The notes: generated by a model from the letters alone, not told the origin. 64,000 bases of DNA from Liopterus haemorrhoidalis (GCA_963971575.1 OZ020624.1:16213249-16277248); one strand, 5' to 3'; shown: positions 52,101-64,000, counted from the first letter of the stretch. Program-made: numbers and translations.

Positions 52101-52888
52101 CAGTTTTCAAGTAAAACTTGAATTTTGAAAATTCAACTATTTCGTTGCTTTTTTCTGTCAATAATATCATAATTCTTGGTCAGAAACCAAAATTAGTGTT
52201 ATGTACTTCTTAAACATGTTGCGCTTAACTAGTTTTCATGTAAAACATGAATTTTGAAAATTCAACTATTTCGTTGCTATTTTGTGTCACTAACATCATA
52301 ATTCTTGGTCAGAAACCAAAATAAGTGTTATGTACTTCTTAAACATGTTGCGCTTAACCAGTTTTCAAGTAAAACTTGAATTTTGAAAATTCAACTATTT
52401 CGTTGCTATTTTCTGTCAATAATATCATAATTCTTGGTCAGAAACCAAAATAAGTGTTATGTACTTCTTAAACATGTTGCGCTTAACCAGTTTTCAAGTA
52501 AAACTTGAATTTTGAAAATTCAACTATTTCGTTGCTATTTTCTGTCAATAATATCATAATTCTTGGTCAGAAACCATAATTAGTGTTATGTACTTCTTAA
52601 ACATGTTGCGCTTAACCAGTTTTCAAGTAAAACTTGAATTTTGAAAATTCAACTATTTCGTTGCTATTTTCTCTCAATAATATCATAATTCTTGGTCAGA
52701 AACCAAAATTAGTGTTATGTACTTCTTAAACATGTTGCGCTTAACCAGTTTTCATGTAAAACATGAATTTTGAAAATTCAACTATTTCGTTGCTATTTTG
52801 TGTCATAAACATCATTATTCTTGGTCAGAAACCAAAATAAGTGTTATGTACTTCTTAAACATGTTGCGCTTAATCAGTTTTCAAGTAA
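49020..52888 (+). repeat. 30-monomer block, copy 2 with ten extra monomers (3869 bp)
   Basis: It begins like 46441 and ends with the same hybrid monomer (52631) and class B. Between them the segment starting B(AATACG)-A-C-D-E-B-A-C occurs twice, at 49793-51082 and 51083-52372 (1290 bp each, ten monomers). The first copy ends A-C, giving the unusual run C-A-C at 50696-51082, where the second ends D-F. Confidence 0.87.
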
Positions 52889-53016
52889 AACTAAATTTTG
52901 AAAATTCAACTATTTCGTTGCTTTTTTCTGTCAATAATATCATAATTCTTGGTCAGAAACCAAAATTAGTGTTATGTACTTCTTAAACATGTTGCGCTTA
53001 ACCAGTTTTCATGTAA
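52889..53016 (+). repeat. 128-bp class D monomer, copy 3
   Basis: Same short variant, 3869 bases after copy 2 (30 monomers). The longer spacing is explained by an extra ten monomers inside the preceding block (49793-52372). By-product open stretch at 52798-52986. Confidence 0.93.
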
Positions 53017-56000
53017 AACATGAATTTTGAAAATTCAACTATTTCGTTGCTATTTTGTGTCACTAACATCATAATTCTTGGTCAGAAACCAAAATAAGTG
53101 TTATGTACTTCTTAAACATGTTGCGCTTAACCAGTTTTCAAGTAAAACTTGAATTTTGAAAATTCAACTATTTCGTTGCTATTTTCTGTCAATAATATCA
53201 TAATTCTTGGTCAGAAACCAAAATAAGTGTTATGTACTTCTTAAACATGTTGCGCTTAACCAGTTTTCAAGTAAAACTTGAATTTTGAAAATTCAACTAT
53301 TTCGTTGCTATTTTCTGTCAATAATATCATAATTCTTTGTCAGAAACCAAAATTAGTGTTATGTACTTCTTAAACATGTTGCGCTTAACCAGTTTTCAAG
53401 TAAAACTTGAATTTTGAAAATTCAACTATTTCGTTGCTATTTTCTGTCAATAATATCATAATTCTTGGTCAGAAACCAAAATTAGTGTTATGTACTTCTT
53501 AAACATGTTGCGCTTAACCAGTTTTCATGTAAAACATGAATTTTGAAAATTCAACTATTTCGTTGCTATTTTCTGTCAATAATATCATAATTCTTGGTCA
53601 GAAACCAAAATTAGTGTTATGTACTTCTTAAACATGTTGCGCTTAACCAGTTTTCATGTAAAACATGAATTTTGAAAATTCAACTATTTCGTTGCTATTT
53701 TGTGTCATAAACATCATTATTCTTGGTCAGAAACCAAAATACGTGTTATGTACTTCTTAAACATGTTGCGCTTAACCAGTTTTCAAGTAAAACTTGAATT
53801 TTGAAAATTCAACTATTTCGTTGCTATTTTCTGTCAATAATATCATAATTCTTGGTCAGAAACCAAAATTAGTGTTATGTACTTCTTAAACATGTTGCGC
53901 TTAACCAGTTTTCATATAAAACATGAAATTTGAAAATTACACTATTTCGTTGCTATTTTGTGTCATAAACATCATTATTCTTGGTCAGAAACCAAAATAA
54001 GTGTTATGTACTTCTTAAACATGTTGCGCTTAATCAGTTTTCAAGTAAAACTTGAATTTTGAAAATTCAACTATTTCGTTGCTTTTTTCTGTCAATAATA
54101 TCATAATTCTTGGTCAGAAACCAAAATTAGTGTTATGTACTTCTTAAACATGTTGCGCTTAACCAGTTTTCATGTAAAACATGAATTTTGAAAATTCAAC
54201 TATTTCGTTGCTATTTTCTCTCAATAATATCATAATTCTTGGTCAGAAACCAAAATTAGTGTTATGTACTTCTTAAACATGTTGCGCTTAACCAGTTTTC
54301 ATGTAAAACATGAATTTTGAAAATTCAACTATTTCGTTGCTATTTTGTGTCATAAACATCATTATTCTTGGTCAGAAACCAAAATAAGTGTTATGTACTT
54401 CTTAAACATGTTGCGCTTAACCAGTTTTCAAGTAAAACTTGAATTTTGAAAATTCAACTATTTCGTTGCTATTTTCTGTCAATAATATCATAATTCTTGG
54501 TCAGAAACCAAAATTAGTGTTATGTACTTCTTAAACATGTTGCGCTTAACCAGTTTTCATATAAAACATGAAATTTGAAAATTACACTATTTCGTTGCTA
54601 TTTTGTGTCATAAACATCATTATTCTTGGTCAGAAACCAAAATAAGTGTTATGTACTTCTTAAACATGTTGCGCTTAATCAGTTTTCAAGTAAAACTTGA
54701 ATTTTGAAAATTCAACTATTTCGTTGCTTTTTTCTGTCAATAATATCATAATTCTTGGTCAGAAACCAAAATTAGTGTTATGTACTTCTTAAACATGTTG
54801 CGCTTAACTAGTTTTCATGTAAAACATGAATTTTGAAAATTCAACTATTTCGTTGCTATTTTGTGTCACTAACATCATAATTCTTGGTCAGAAACCAAAA
54901 TAAGTGTTATGTACTTCTTAAACATGTTGCGCTTAACCAGTTTTCAAGTAAAACTTGAATTTTGAAAATTCAACTATTTCGTTGCTATTTTCTGTCAATA
55001 ATATCATAATTCTTGGTCAGAAACCAAAATAAGTGTTATGTACTTCTTAAACATGTTGCGCTTAACCAGTTTTCAAGTAAAACTTGAATTTTGAAAATTC
55101 AACTATTTCGTTGCTATTTTCTGTCAATAATATCATAATTCTTGGTCAGAAACCATAATTAGTGTTATGTACTTCTTAAACATGTTGCGCTTAACCAGTT
55201 TTCAAGTAAAACTTGAATTTTGAAAATTCAACTATTTCGTTGCTATTTTCTGTCAATAATATCATAATTCTTGGTCAGAAACCAAAATTAGTGTTATGTA
55301 CTTCTTAAACATGTTGCGCTTAACCAGTTTTCATGTAAAACATGAATTTTGAAAATTCAACTATTTCGTTGCTATTTTCTGTCAATAATATCATAATTCT
55401 TGGTCAGAAACCAAAATTAGTGTTATGTACTTCTTAAACATGTTGCGCTTAACCAGTTTTCATGTAAAACATGAATTTTGAAAATTCAACTATTTCGTTG
55501 CTATTTTGTGTCATAAACATCATTATTCTTGGTCAGAAACCAAAATAAGTGTTATGTACTTCTTAAACATGTTGCGCTTAACCAGTTTTCAAGTAAAACT
55601 TGAATTTTGAAAATTCAACTATTTCGTTGCTATTTTCTGTCAATAATATCATAATTCTTGGTCAGAAACCAAAATTAGTGTTATGTACTTCTTAAACATG
55701 TTGCGCTTAACCAGTTTTCAAGTAAAACTTGAATTTTGAAAATTCAACTATTTCGTTGCTATTTTCTGTCAATAATATCATAATTCTTGGTCAGAAACCA
55801 AAATTAGTGTTATGTACTTCTTAAACATGTTGCGCTTAACCAGTTTTCATGTAAAACATGAATTTTGAAAATTCAACTATTTCGTTGCTATTTTGTGTCA
55901 CTAACATCATAATTCTTGGTCAGAAACCAAAATAAGTGTTATGTACTTCTTAAACATGTTGCGCTTAACCAGTTTTCAAGTAAAACTTGAATTTTTAAAA

Positions 56001-58305
56001 TTCAACTATTTCGTTGCTATTTTCTGTCAATAATATCATAATTCTTGGTCAGAAACCAAAATAAGTGTTATGTACTTCTTAAACATGTTGCGCTTAACCA
56101 GTTTTCAAGTAAAACTTGAATTTTGAAAATTCAACTATTTCGTTGCTATTTTCTGTCAATAATATCATAATTCTTGGTCAGAAACCAAAATTAGTGTTAT
56201 GTACTTCTTAAACATGTTGCGCTTAACCAGTTTTCAAGTAAAACTTGAATTTTGAAAATTCAACTATTTCGTTGCTATTTTCTGTCAATAATATCATAAT
56301 TCTTGGTCAGAAACCAAAATTAGTGTTATGTACTTCTTAAACATGTTGCGCTTAACCAGTTTTCATGTAAAACATGAATTTTGAAAATTCAACTATTTCG
56401 TTGCTATTTTCTCTCAATAATATCATAATTCTTGGTCAGAAACCAAAATTAGTGTTATGTACTTCTTAAACATGTTGCGCTTAACCAGTTTTCATGTAAA
56501 ACATGAATTTTGAAAATTCAACTATTTCGTTGCTATTTTGTGTCATAAACATCATTATTCTTGGTCAGAAACCAAAATAAGTGTTATGTACTTCTTAAAC
56601 ATGTTGCGCTTAACCAGTTTTCAAGTAAAACTTGAATTTTGAAAATTCAACTATTTCGTTGCTATTTTCTGTCAATAATATCATAATTCTTGGTCAGAAA
56701 CCAAAATTAGTGTTATGTACTTCTTAAACATGTTGCGCTTAACCAGTTTTCATATAAAACATGAAATTTGAAAATTACACTATTTCGTTGCTATTTTGTG
56801 TCATAAACATCATTATTCTTGGTCAGAAACCAAAATAAGTGTTATGTACTTCTTAAACATGTTGCGCTTAATCAGTTTTCAAGTAAAACTTGAATTTTGA
56901 AAATTCAACTATTTCGTTGCTTTTTTCTGTCAATAATATCATAATTCTTGGTCAGAAACCAAAATTAGTGTTATGTACTTCTTAAACATGTTGCGCTTAA
57001 CCAGTTTTCATGTAAAACATGAATTTTGAAAATTCAACTATTTCGTTGCTATTTTGTGTCACTAACATCATAATTCTTGGTCAGAAACCAAAATAAGTGT
57101 TATGTACTTCTTAAACATGTTGCGCTTAACCAGTTTTCAAGTAAAACTTGAATTTTGAAAATTCAACTATTTCGTTGCTATTTTCTGTCAATAATATCAT
57201 AATTCTTGGTCAGAAACCAAAATAAGTGTTATGTACTTCTTAAACATGTTGCGCTTAACCAGTTTTCAAGTAAAACTTGAATTTTGAAAATTCAACTATT
57301 TCGTTGCTATTTTCTGTCAATAATATCATAATTCTTGGTCAGAAACCATAATTAGTGTTATGTACTTCTTAAACATGTTGCGCTTAACCAGTTTTCAAGT
57401 AAAACTTGAATTTTGAAAATTCAACTATTTCGTTGCTATTTTCTGTCAATAATATCATAATTCTTGGTCAGAAACCAAAATTAGTGTTATGTACTTCTTA
57501 AACATGTTGCGCTTAACCAGTTTTCATGTAAAACATGAATTTTGAAAATTCAACTATTTCGTTGCTATTTTCTGTCAATAATATCATAATTCTTGGTCAG
57601 AAACCAAAATTAGTGTTATGTACTTCTTAAACATGTTGCGCTTAACCAGTTTTCATGTAAAACATGAATTTTGAAAATTCAACTATTTCGTTGCTATTTT
57701 GTGTCATAAACATCATTATTCTTGGTCAGAAACCAAAATAAGTGTTATGTACTTCTTAAACATGTTGCGCTTAACCAGTTTTCAAGTAAAACTTGAATTT
57801 TGAAAATTCAACTATTTCGTTGCTATTTTCTGTCAATAATATCATAATTCTTGGTCAGAAACCAAAATTAGTGTTATGTACTTCTTAAACATGTTGCGCT
57901 TAACCAGTTTTCAAGTAAAACTTGAATTTTGAAAATTCAACTATTTCGTTGCTATTTTCTGTCAATAATATCATAATTCTTGGTCAGAAACCAAAATTAG
58001 TGTTATGTACTTCTTAAACATGTTGCGCTTAACCAGTTTTCATGTAAAACATGAATTTTGAAAATTCAACTATTTCGTTGCTATTTTCTCTCAATAATAT
58101 CATAATTCTTGGTCAGAAACCAAAATTAGTGTTATGTACTTCTTAAACATGTTGCGCTTAACCAGTTTTCATGTAAAACATGAATTTTGAAAATTCAACT
58201 ATTTCGTTGCTATTTTGTGTCATAAACATCATTATTCTTGGTCAGAAACCAAAATAAGTGTTATGTACTTCTTAAACATGTTGCGCTTAATCAGTTTTCA
58301 AGTAA
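52889..58305 (+). repeat. 42-monomer compound block (5417 bp)
   Basis: It begins like the 20-monomer block up to the ACCATAATT monomer (55155). It then continues with monomers matching 42442-43989 (54823-56370, including GAATTTTTAAAATTC at 55984), and from 56371 with monomers matching 44506 onward. It is a splice of three sources already present upstream. Confidence 0.85.
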
Positions 58306-59594
58306 AACTAAATTTTGAAAATTCAACTATTTCGTTGCTTTTTTCTGTCAATAATATCATAATTCTTGGTCAGAAACCAAAATTAGTGTTATGTACTTCT
58401 TAAACATGTTGCGCTTAACCAGTTTTCATGTAAAACATGAATTTTGAAAATTCAACTATTTCGTTGCTATTTTGTGTCACTAACATCATAATTCTTGGTC
58501 AGAAACCAAAATAAGTGTTATGTACTTCTTAAACATGTTGCGCTTAACCAGTTTTCAAGTAAAACTTGAATTTTGAAAATTCAACTATTTCGTTGCTATT
58601 TTCTGTCAATAATATCATAATTCTTGGTCAGAAACCAAAATAAGTGTTATGTACTTCTTAAACATGTTGCGCTTAACCAGTTTTCAAGTAAAACTTGAAT
58701 TTTGAAAATTCAACTATTTCGTTGCTATTTTCTGTCAATAATATCATAATTCTTTGTCAGAAACCAAAATTAGTGTTATGTACTTCTTAAACATGTTGCG
58801 CTTAACCAGTTTTCAAGTAAAACTTGAATTTTGAAAATTCAACTATTTCGTTGCTATTTTCTGTCAATAATATCATAATTCTTGGTCAGAAACCAAAATT
58901 AGTGTTATGTACTTCTTAAACATGTTGCGCTTAACCAGTTTTCATGTAAAACATGAATTTTGAAAATTCAACTATTTCGTTGCTATTTTCTGTCAATAAT
59001 ATCATAATTCTTGGTCAGAAACCAAAATTAGTGTTATGTACTTCTTAAACATGTTGCGCTTAACCAGTTTTCATGTAAAACATGAATTTTGAAAATTCAA
59101 CTATTTCGTTGCTATTTTGTGTCATAAACATCATTATTCTTGGTCAGAAACCAAAATACGTGTTATGTACTTCTTAAACATGTTGCGCTTAACCAGTTTT
59201 CAAGTAAAACTTGAATTTGGAAAATTCAACTATTTCGTTGCTATTTTCTGTCAATAATATCATAATTCTTGGTCAGAAACCAAAATTAGTGTTATGTACT
59301 TCTTAAACATGTTGCGCTTAACCAGTTTTCATATAAAACATGAAATTTGAAAATTACACTATTTCGTTGCTATTTTGTGTCATAAACATCATTATTCTTG
59401 GTCAGAAACCAAAATAAGTGTTATGTACTTCTTAAACATGTTGCGCTTAATCAGTTTTCAAGTAAAACTTGAATTTTGAAAATTCAACTATTTCGTTGCT
59501 TTTTTCTGTCAATAATATCATAATTCTTGGTCAGAAACCAAAATTAGTGTTATGTACTTCTTAAACATGTTGCGCTTAACCAGTTTTCATGTAA
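56371..59594 (+). repeat. 25-monomer distant copy of 44506-47729 (3224 bp)
   Basis: Both segments are 3224 bp, include one 128-bp monomer, and share class order and markers: ACCATAATT at 45480/57345, CTTTGTCAG at 46888/58753 and AATACG at 47291/59156. The offset is 11865. A private T to G change (GAATTTGG) is seen at 59219 in this copy. Confidence 0.86.
58306..58433 (+). repeat. 128-bp class D monomer, copy 4
   Basis: Same short variant, 5417 bases after copy 3 (42 monomers). It lies inside 56371-59594, which copies 44506-47729, so it derives from the environment of copy 1 rather than copy 3. By-product open stretch at 58215-58403. Confidence 0.93.
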
Positions 59595-59723
59595 AACATG
59601 AATTTTGAAAATTCAACTATTTCGTTGCTATTTTGTGTCACTAACATCATAATTCTTGGTCAGAAACCAAAATAAGTGTTATGTACTTCTTAAACATGTT
59701 GCGCTTAACCAGTTTTCAAGTAA

Positions 59724-61142
59724 AACTTGAATTTTGAAAATTCAACTATTTCGTTGCTATTTTCTGTCAATAATATCATAATTCTTGGTCAGAAACCAAA
59801 ATTAGTGTTATGTACTTCTTAAACATGTTGCGCTTAACCAGTTTTCATATAAAACATGAAATTTGAAAATTACACTATTTCGTTGCTATTTTGTGTCATA
59901 AACATCATTATTCTTGGTCAGAAACCAAAATAAGTGTTATGTACTTCTTAAACATGTTGCGCTTAATCAGTTTTCAAGTAAAACTTGAATTTTGAAAATT
60001 CAACTATTTCGTTGCTTTTTTCTGTCAATAATATCATAATTCTTGGTCAGAAACCAAAATTAGTGTTATGTACTTCTTAAACATGTTGCGCTTAACCAGT
60101 TTTCATGTAAAACATGAATTTTGAAAATTCAACTATTTCGTTGCTATTTTCTCTCAATAATATCATAATTCTTGGTCAGAAACCAAAATTAGTGGTATGT
60201 ACTTCTTAAACATGTTGCGCTTAACCAGTTTTCATGTAAAACATGAATTTTGAAAATTCAACTATTTCGTTGCTATTTTGTGTCATAAACATCATTATTC
60301 TTGGTCAGAAACCAAAATAAGTGTTATGTACTTCTTAAACATGTTGCGCTTAACCAGTTTTCAAGTAAAACTTGAATTTTGAAAATTCAACTATTTCGTT
60401 GCTATTTTCTGTCAATAATATCATAATTCTTGGTCAGAAACCAAAATTAGTGTTATGTACTTCTTAAACATGTTGCGCTTAACCAGTTTTCATATAAAAC
60501 ATGAAATTTGAAAATTACACTATTTCGTTGCTATTTTGTGTCATAAACATCATTATTCTTGGTCAGAAACCAAAATAAGTGTTATGTACTTCTTAAACAT
60601 GTTGCGCTTAATCAGTTTTCAAGTAAAACTTGAATTTTGAAAATTCAACTATTTCGTTGCTTTTTTCTGTCAATAATATCATAATTCTTGGTCAGAAACC
60701 AAAATTAGTGTTATGTACTTCTTAAACATGTTGCGCTTAACCAGTTTTCATGTAAAACATGAATTTTGAAAATTCAACTATTTCGTTGCTATTTTGTGTC
60801 ACTAACATCATAATTCTTGGTCAGAAACCAAAATAAGTGTTATGTACTTCTTAAACATGTTGCGCTTAACCAGTTTTCAAGTAAAACTTGAATTTTGAAA
60901 ATTCAACTATTTCGTTGCTATTTTCTGTCAATAATATCATAATTCTTGGTCAGAAACCAAAATAAGTGTTATGTACTTCTTAAACATGTTGCGCTTAACC
61001 AGTTTTCAAGTAAAACTTGAATTTTGAAAATTCAACTATTTCGTTGCTATTTTCTGTCAATAATATCATAATTCTTGGTCAGAAACCAAAATTAGTGTTA
61101 TGTACTTCTTAAACATGTTGCGCTTAACCAGTTTTCAAGTAA
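59724..61142 (+). repeat. 11-monomer tandem block, copy 1 (1419 bp)
   Basis: The order is A-C-D-E(GTGGTATG)-B-A-C-D-F-A'-A. The rare GTGGTATG variant lies at 60192. This eleven-monomer order, two C-D modules with E-B-A and F-A'-A, appears to be the basic higher-order unit from which many right-domain segments are built. Confidence 0.88.
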
Positions 61143-62561
61143 AACTTGAATTTTGAAAATTCAACTATTTCGTTGCTATTTTCTGTCAATAATATCATAA
61201 TTCTTGGTCAGAAACCAAAATTAGTGTTATGTACTTCTTAAACATGTTGCGCTTAACCAGTTTTCATATAAAACATGAAATTTGAAAATTACACTATTTC
61301 GTTGCTATTTTGTGTCATAAACATCATTATTCTTGGTCAGAAACCAAAATAAGTGTTATGTACTTCTTAAACATGTTGCGCTTAATCAGTTTTCAAGTAA
61401 AACTTGAATTTTGAAAATTCAACTATTTCGTTGCTTTTTTCTGTCAATAATATCATAATTCTTGGTCAGAAACCAAAATTAGTGTTATGTACTTCTTAAA
61501 CATGTTGCGCTTAACCAGTTTTCATGTAAAACATGAATTTTGAAAATTCAACTATTTCGTTGCTATTTTCTCTCAATAATATCATAATTCTTGGTCAGAA
61601 ACCAAAATTAGTGGTATGTACTTCTTAAACATGTTGCGCTTAACCAGTTTTCATGTAAAACATGAATTTTGAAAATTCAACTATTTCGTTGCTATTTTGT
61701 GTCATAAACATCATTATTCTTGGTCAGAAACCAAAATAAGTGTTATGTACTTCTTAAACATGTTGCGCTTAACCAGTTTTCAAGTAAAACTTGAATTTTG
61801 AAAATTCAACTATTTCGTTGCTATTTTCTGTCAATAATATCATAATTCTTGGTCAGAAACCAAAATTAGTGTTATGTACTTCTTAAACATGTTGCGCTTA
61901 ACCAGTTTTCATATAAAACATGAAATTTGAAAATTACACTATTTCGTTGCTATTTTGTGTCATAAACATCATTATTCTTGGTCAGAAACCAAAATAAGTG
62001 TTATGTACTTCTTAAACATGTTGCGCTTAATCAGTTTTCAAGTAAAACTTGAATTTTGAAAATTCAACTATTTCGTTGCTTTTTTCTGTCAATAATATCA
62101 TAATTCTTGGTCAGAAACCAAAATTAGTGTTATGTACTTCTTAAACATGTTGCGCTTAACCAGTTTTCATGTAAAACATGAATTTTGAAAATTCAACTAT
62201 TTCGTTGCTATTTTGTGTCACTAACATCATAATTCTTGGTCAGAAACCAAAATAAGTGTTATGTACTTCTTAAACATGTTGCGCTTAACCAGTTTTCAAG
62301 TAAAACTTGAATTTTGAAAATTCAACTATTTCGTTGCTATTTTCTGTCAATAATATCATAATTCTTGGTCAGAAACCAAAATAAGTGTTATGTACTTCTT
62401 AAACATGTTGCGCTTAACCAGTTTTCAAGTAAAACTTGAATTTTGAAAATTCAACTATTTCGTTGCTATTTTCTGTCAATAATATCATAATTCTTGGTCA
62501 GAAACCAAAATTAGTGTTATGTACTTCTTAAACATGTTGCGCTTAACCAGTTTTCAAGTAA
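61143..62561 (+). repeat. 11-monomer tandem block, copy 2 (1419 bp)
   Basis: Direct repeat of 59724-61142, with GTGGTATG at 61611, exactly 1419 bases after the first. The class order is identical over eleven monomers. Confidence 0.88.
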
Positions 62562-64000
62562 AACTTGAATTTTGAAAATTCAACTATTTCGTTGCTATTT
62601 TCTGTCAATAATATCATAATTCTTGGTCAGAAACCAAAATTAGTGTTATGTACTTCTTAAACATGTTGCGCTTAACCAGTTTTCATGTAAAACATGAATT
62701 TTGAAAATTCAACTATTTCGTTGCTATTTTGTGTCATAAACATCATTATTCTTGGTCAGAAACCAAAATTAGTGTTATGTACTTCTTAAACATGTTGCGC
62801 TTAACCAGTTTTCAAGTAAAACTTGAATTTTGAAAATTCAACTATTTCGTTGCTATTTTCTGTCAATAATATCATAATTCTTGGTCAGAAACCAAAATTA
62901 GTGTTATGTACTTCTTAAACATGTTGCGCTTAACCAGTTTTCATATAAAACATGAAATTTGAAAATTACACTATTTCGTTGCTATTTTGTGTCATAAACA
63001 TCATTATTCTTGGTCAGAAACCAAAATAAGTGTTATGTACTTCTTAAACATGTTGCGCTTAATCAGTTTTCAAGTAAAACTTGAATTTTGAAAATTCAAC
63101 TATTTCGTTGCTTTTTTCTGTCAATAATATCATAATTCTTGGTCAGAAACCAAAATTAGTGTTATGTACTTCTTAAACATGTTGCGCTTAACCAGTTTTC
63201 ATGTAAAACATGAATTTTGAAAATTCAACTATTTCGTTGCTATTTTCTCTCAATAATATCATAATTCTTGGTCAGAAACCAAAATTAGTGTTATGTACTT
63301 CTTAAACATGTTGCGCTTAACCAGTTTTCATGTAAAACATGAATTTTGAAAATTCAACTATTTCGTTGCTATTTTGTGTCATAAACATCATTATTCTTGG
63401 TCAGAAACCAAAATAAGTGTTATGTACTTCTTAAACATGTTGCGCTTAACCAGTTTTCAAGTAAAACTTGAATTTTGAAAATTCAACTATTTCGTTGCTA
63501 TTTTCTGTCAATAATATCATAATTCTTGGTCAGAAACCAAAATTAGTGTTATGTACTTCTTAAACATGTTGCGCTTAACCAGTTTTCATATAAAACATGA
63601 AATTTGAAAATTACACTATTTCGTTGCTATTTTGTGTCATAAACATCATTATTCTTGGTCAGAAACCAAAATAAGTGTTATGTACTTCTTAAACATGTTG
63701 CGCTTAATCAGTTTTCAAGTAAAACTTGAATTTTGAAAATTCAACTATTTCGTTGCTTTTTTCTGTCAATAATATCATAATTCTTGGTCAGAAACCAAAA
63801 TTAGTGTTATGTACTTCTTAAACATGTTGCGCTTAACTAGTTTTCATGTAAAACATGAATTTTGAAAATTCAACTATTTCGTTGCTATTTTGTGTCACTA
63901 ACATCATAATTCTTGGTCAGAAACCAAAATAAGTGTTATGTACTTCTTAAACATGTTGCGCTTAACCAGTTTTCAAGTAAAACTTGAATTTTGAAAATTC
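62562..64000 (+). repeat. Right-edge monomers, array continues beyond window
   Basis: Eleven complete monomers in the order A-B(AATTAG)-A-C-D-E-B-A-C-D-F(TTAACTAG), then 20 bases of a class A monomer. The order resembles 37669-39100, the start of the 27-monomer block, so another copy of that block may continue outside the window. Confidence 0.85.

Larger units (their letters stand above)
1..64000 (+). repeat. 129-bp satellite DNA array, 496 monomers plus 20 bases
   Basis: The entire window is a head-to-tail tandem array of a 129-bp unit. With the monomer set to begin at AAC(T/A)TGAA, copies start at 1, 130, 259, 388 and so on; the last, partial copy starts at 63981. No inverted monomer, spacer, transposon insertion or unique sequence was found. 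GC is about 28% (36 of 129 in the first copy). Neighbouring monomers of different class differ by several linked substitutions, while monomers of the same class are mostly identical over tens of kilobases. Each monomer has stops in all three plus frames (near monomer positions 5-7, 12-14 and 127-129), so it is non-coding. Such arrays are typical of eukaryotic centromeric or pericentromeric heterochromatin, but subtelomeric or sex/B-chromosome heterochromatin would look the same. The family name is not recognised. Confidence 0.98.

Noticed and set aside
1..64000. Protein with 43-residue repeats (129 is divisible by 3)
   Set aside because: Typical monomers have stop codons in all three plus-strand frames, near monomer positions 5-7, 12-14 and 127-129, and no long open frame is present on the minus strand either.
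1..64000. CRISPR array
   Set aside because: The repeat unit is 129 bp with no unique spacers between conserved repeats; adjacent units are homologous along their whole length, and no cas genes are present.

Overview
The whole 64,000-base window is one uninterrupted, AT-rich satellite DNA array. No gene, RNA gene, transposon, CRISPR array or unique-sequence stretch is visible on either strand. The repeat unit is 129 bp, about 28% GC by hand count of the first copy, always head to tail in the same orientation. Counting from base 1, the window holds 496 complete monomers plus the first 20 bases of the next. The phase at the right end (63981) equals 496 x 129 minus 4, and the four missing bases are explained by four 128-bp monomers at 46441, 49020, 52889 and 58306. 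The array runs off both ends.

The scale, homogeneity, AT-richness and higher-order organisation point to a eukaryotic chromosome, most likely a centromeric or other constitutive heterochromatic region in a long-read assembly. I do not recognise the monomer as a named satellite family, so species and chromosomal location stay open.

Monomers fall into two main lineages. Lineage I has the hairpin arms CAAGT/ACTTG, a CTGTCAATAATATCATAATT middle and an AATTAG end. Lineage II has the arms CATGT/ACATG or CATAT/ACATG, a GTGTCATAAACATCATTATT-like middle and an AATAAG end. Recombinant classes mix these parts. They are arranged in multi-monomer blocks copied by unequal exchange, always over whole numbers of monomers. 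1-516 is a left remnant. 517-5676 and 5677-10836 are a 40-monomer tandem duplication with no difference seen. 10837-12642 repeats 14 monomers of it, and 13804-17673 repeats 30 monomers. 17674-32250 is a mixed zone. From 32251 the array has its own set of diagnostic variants: a 27-monomer tandem duplication (37669-44634), a 20/30/42-monomer series marked by the 128-bp monomers (46441-58305), a 25-monomer distant copy (44506-47729 and 56371-59594), and an 11-monomer tandem duplication (59724-62561).

Each monomer carries several short dyad symmetries: a 7-bp stem with an AAA loop, an overlapping 19-base quasi-palindrome, TTGGT/ACCAA, and AACATGTT followed by GCGC. The first stem exists in two base-paired versions differing by a compensatory pair, plus rarer unpaired forms; this is the most interesting sequence signal. 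The only ORFs above about 60 codons are four identical artefacts of the 1-bp deletion. A typical monomer has a stop in every plus-strand frame, and because 129 is divisible by 3 these stops recur in register.
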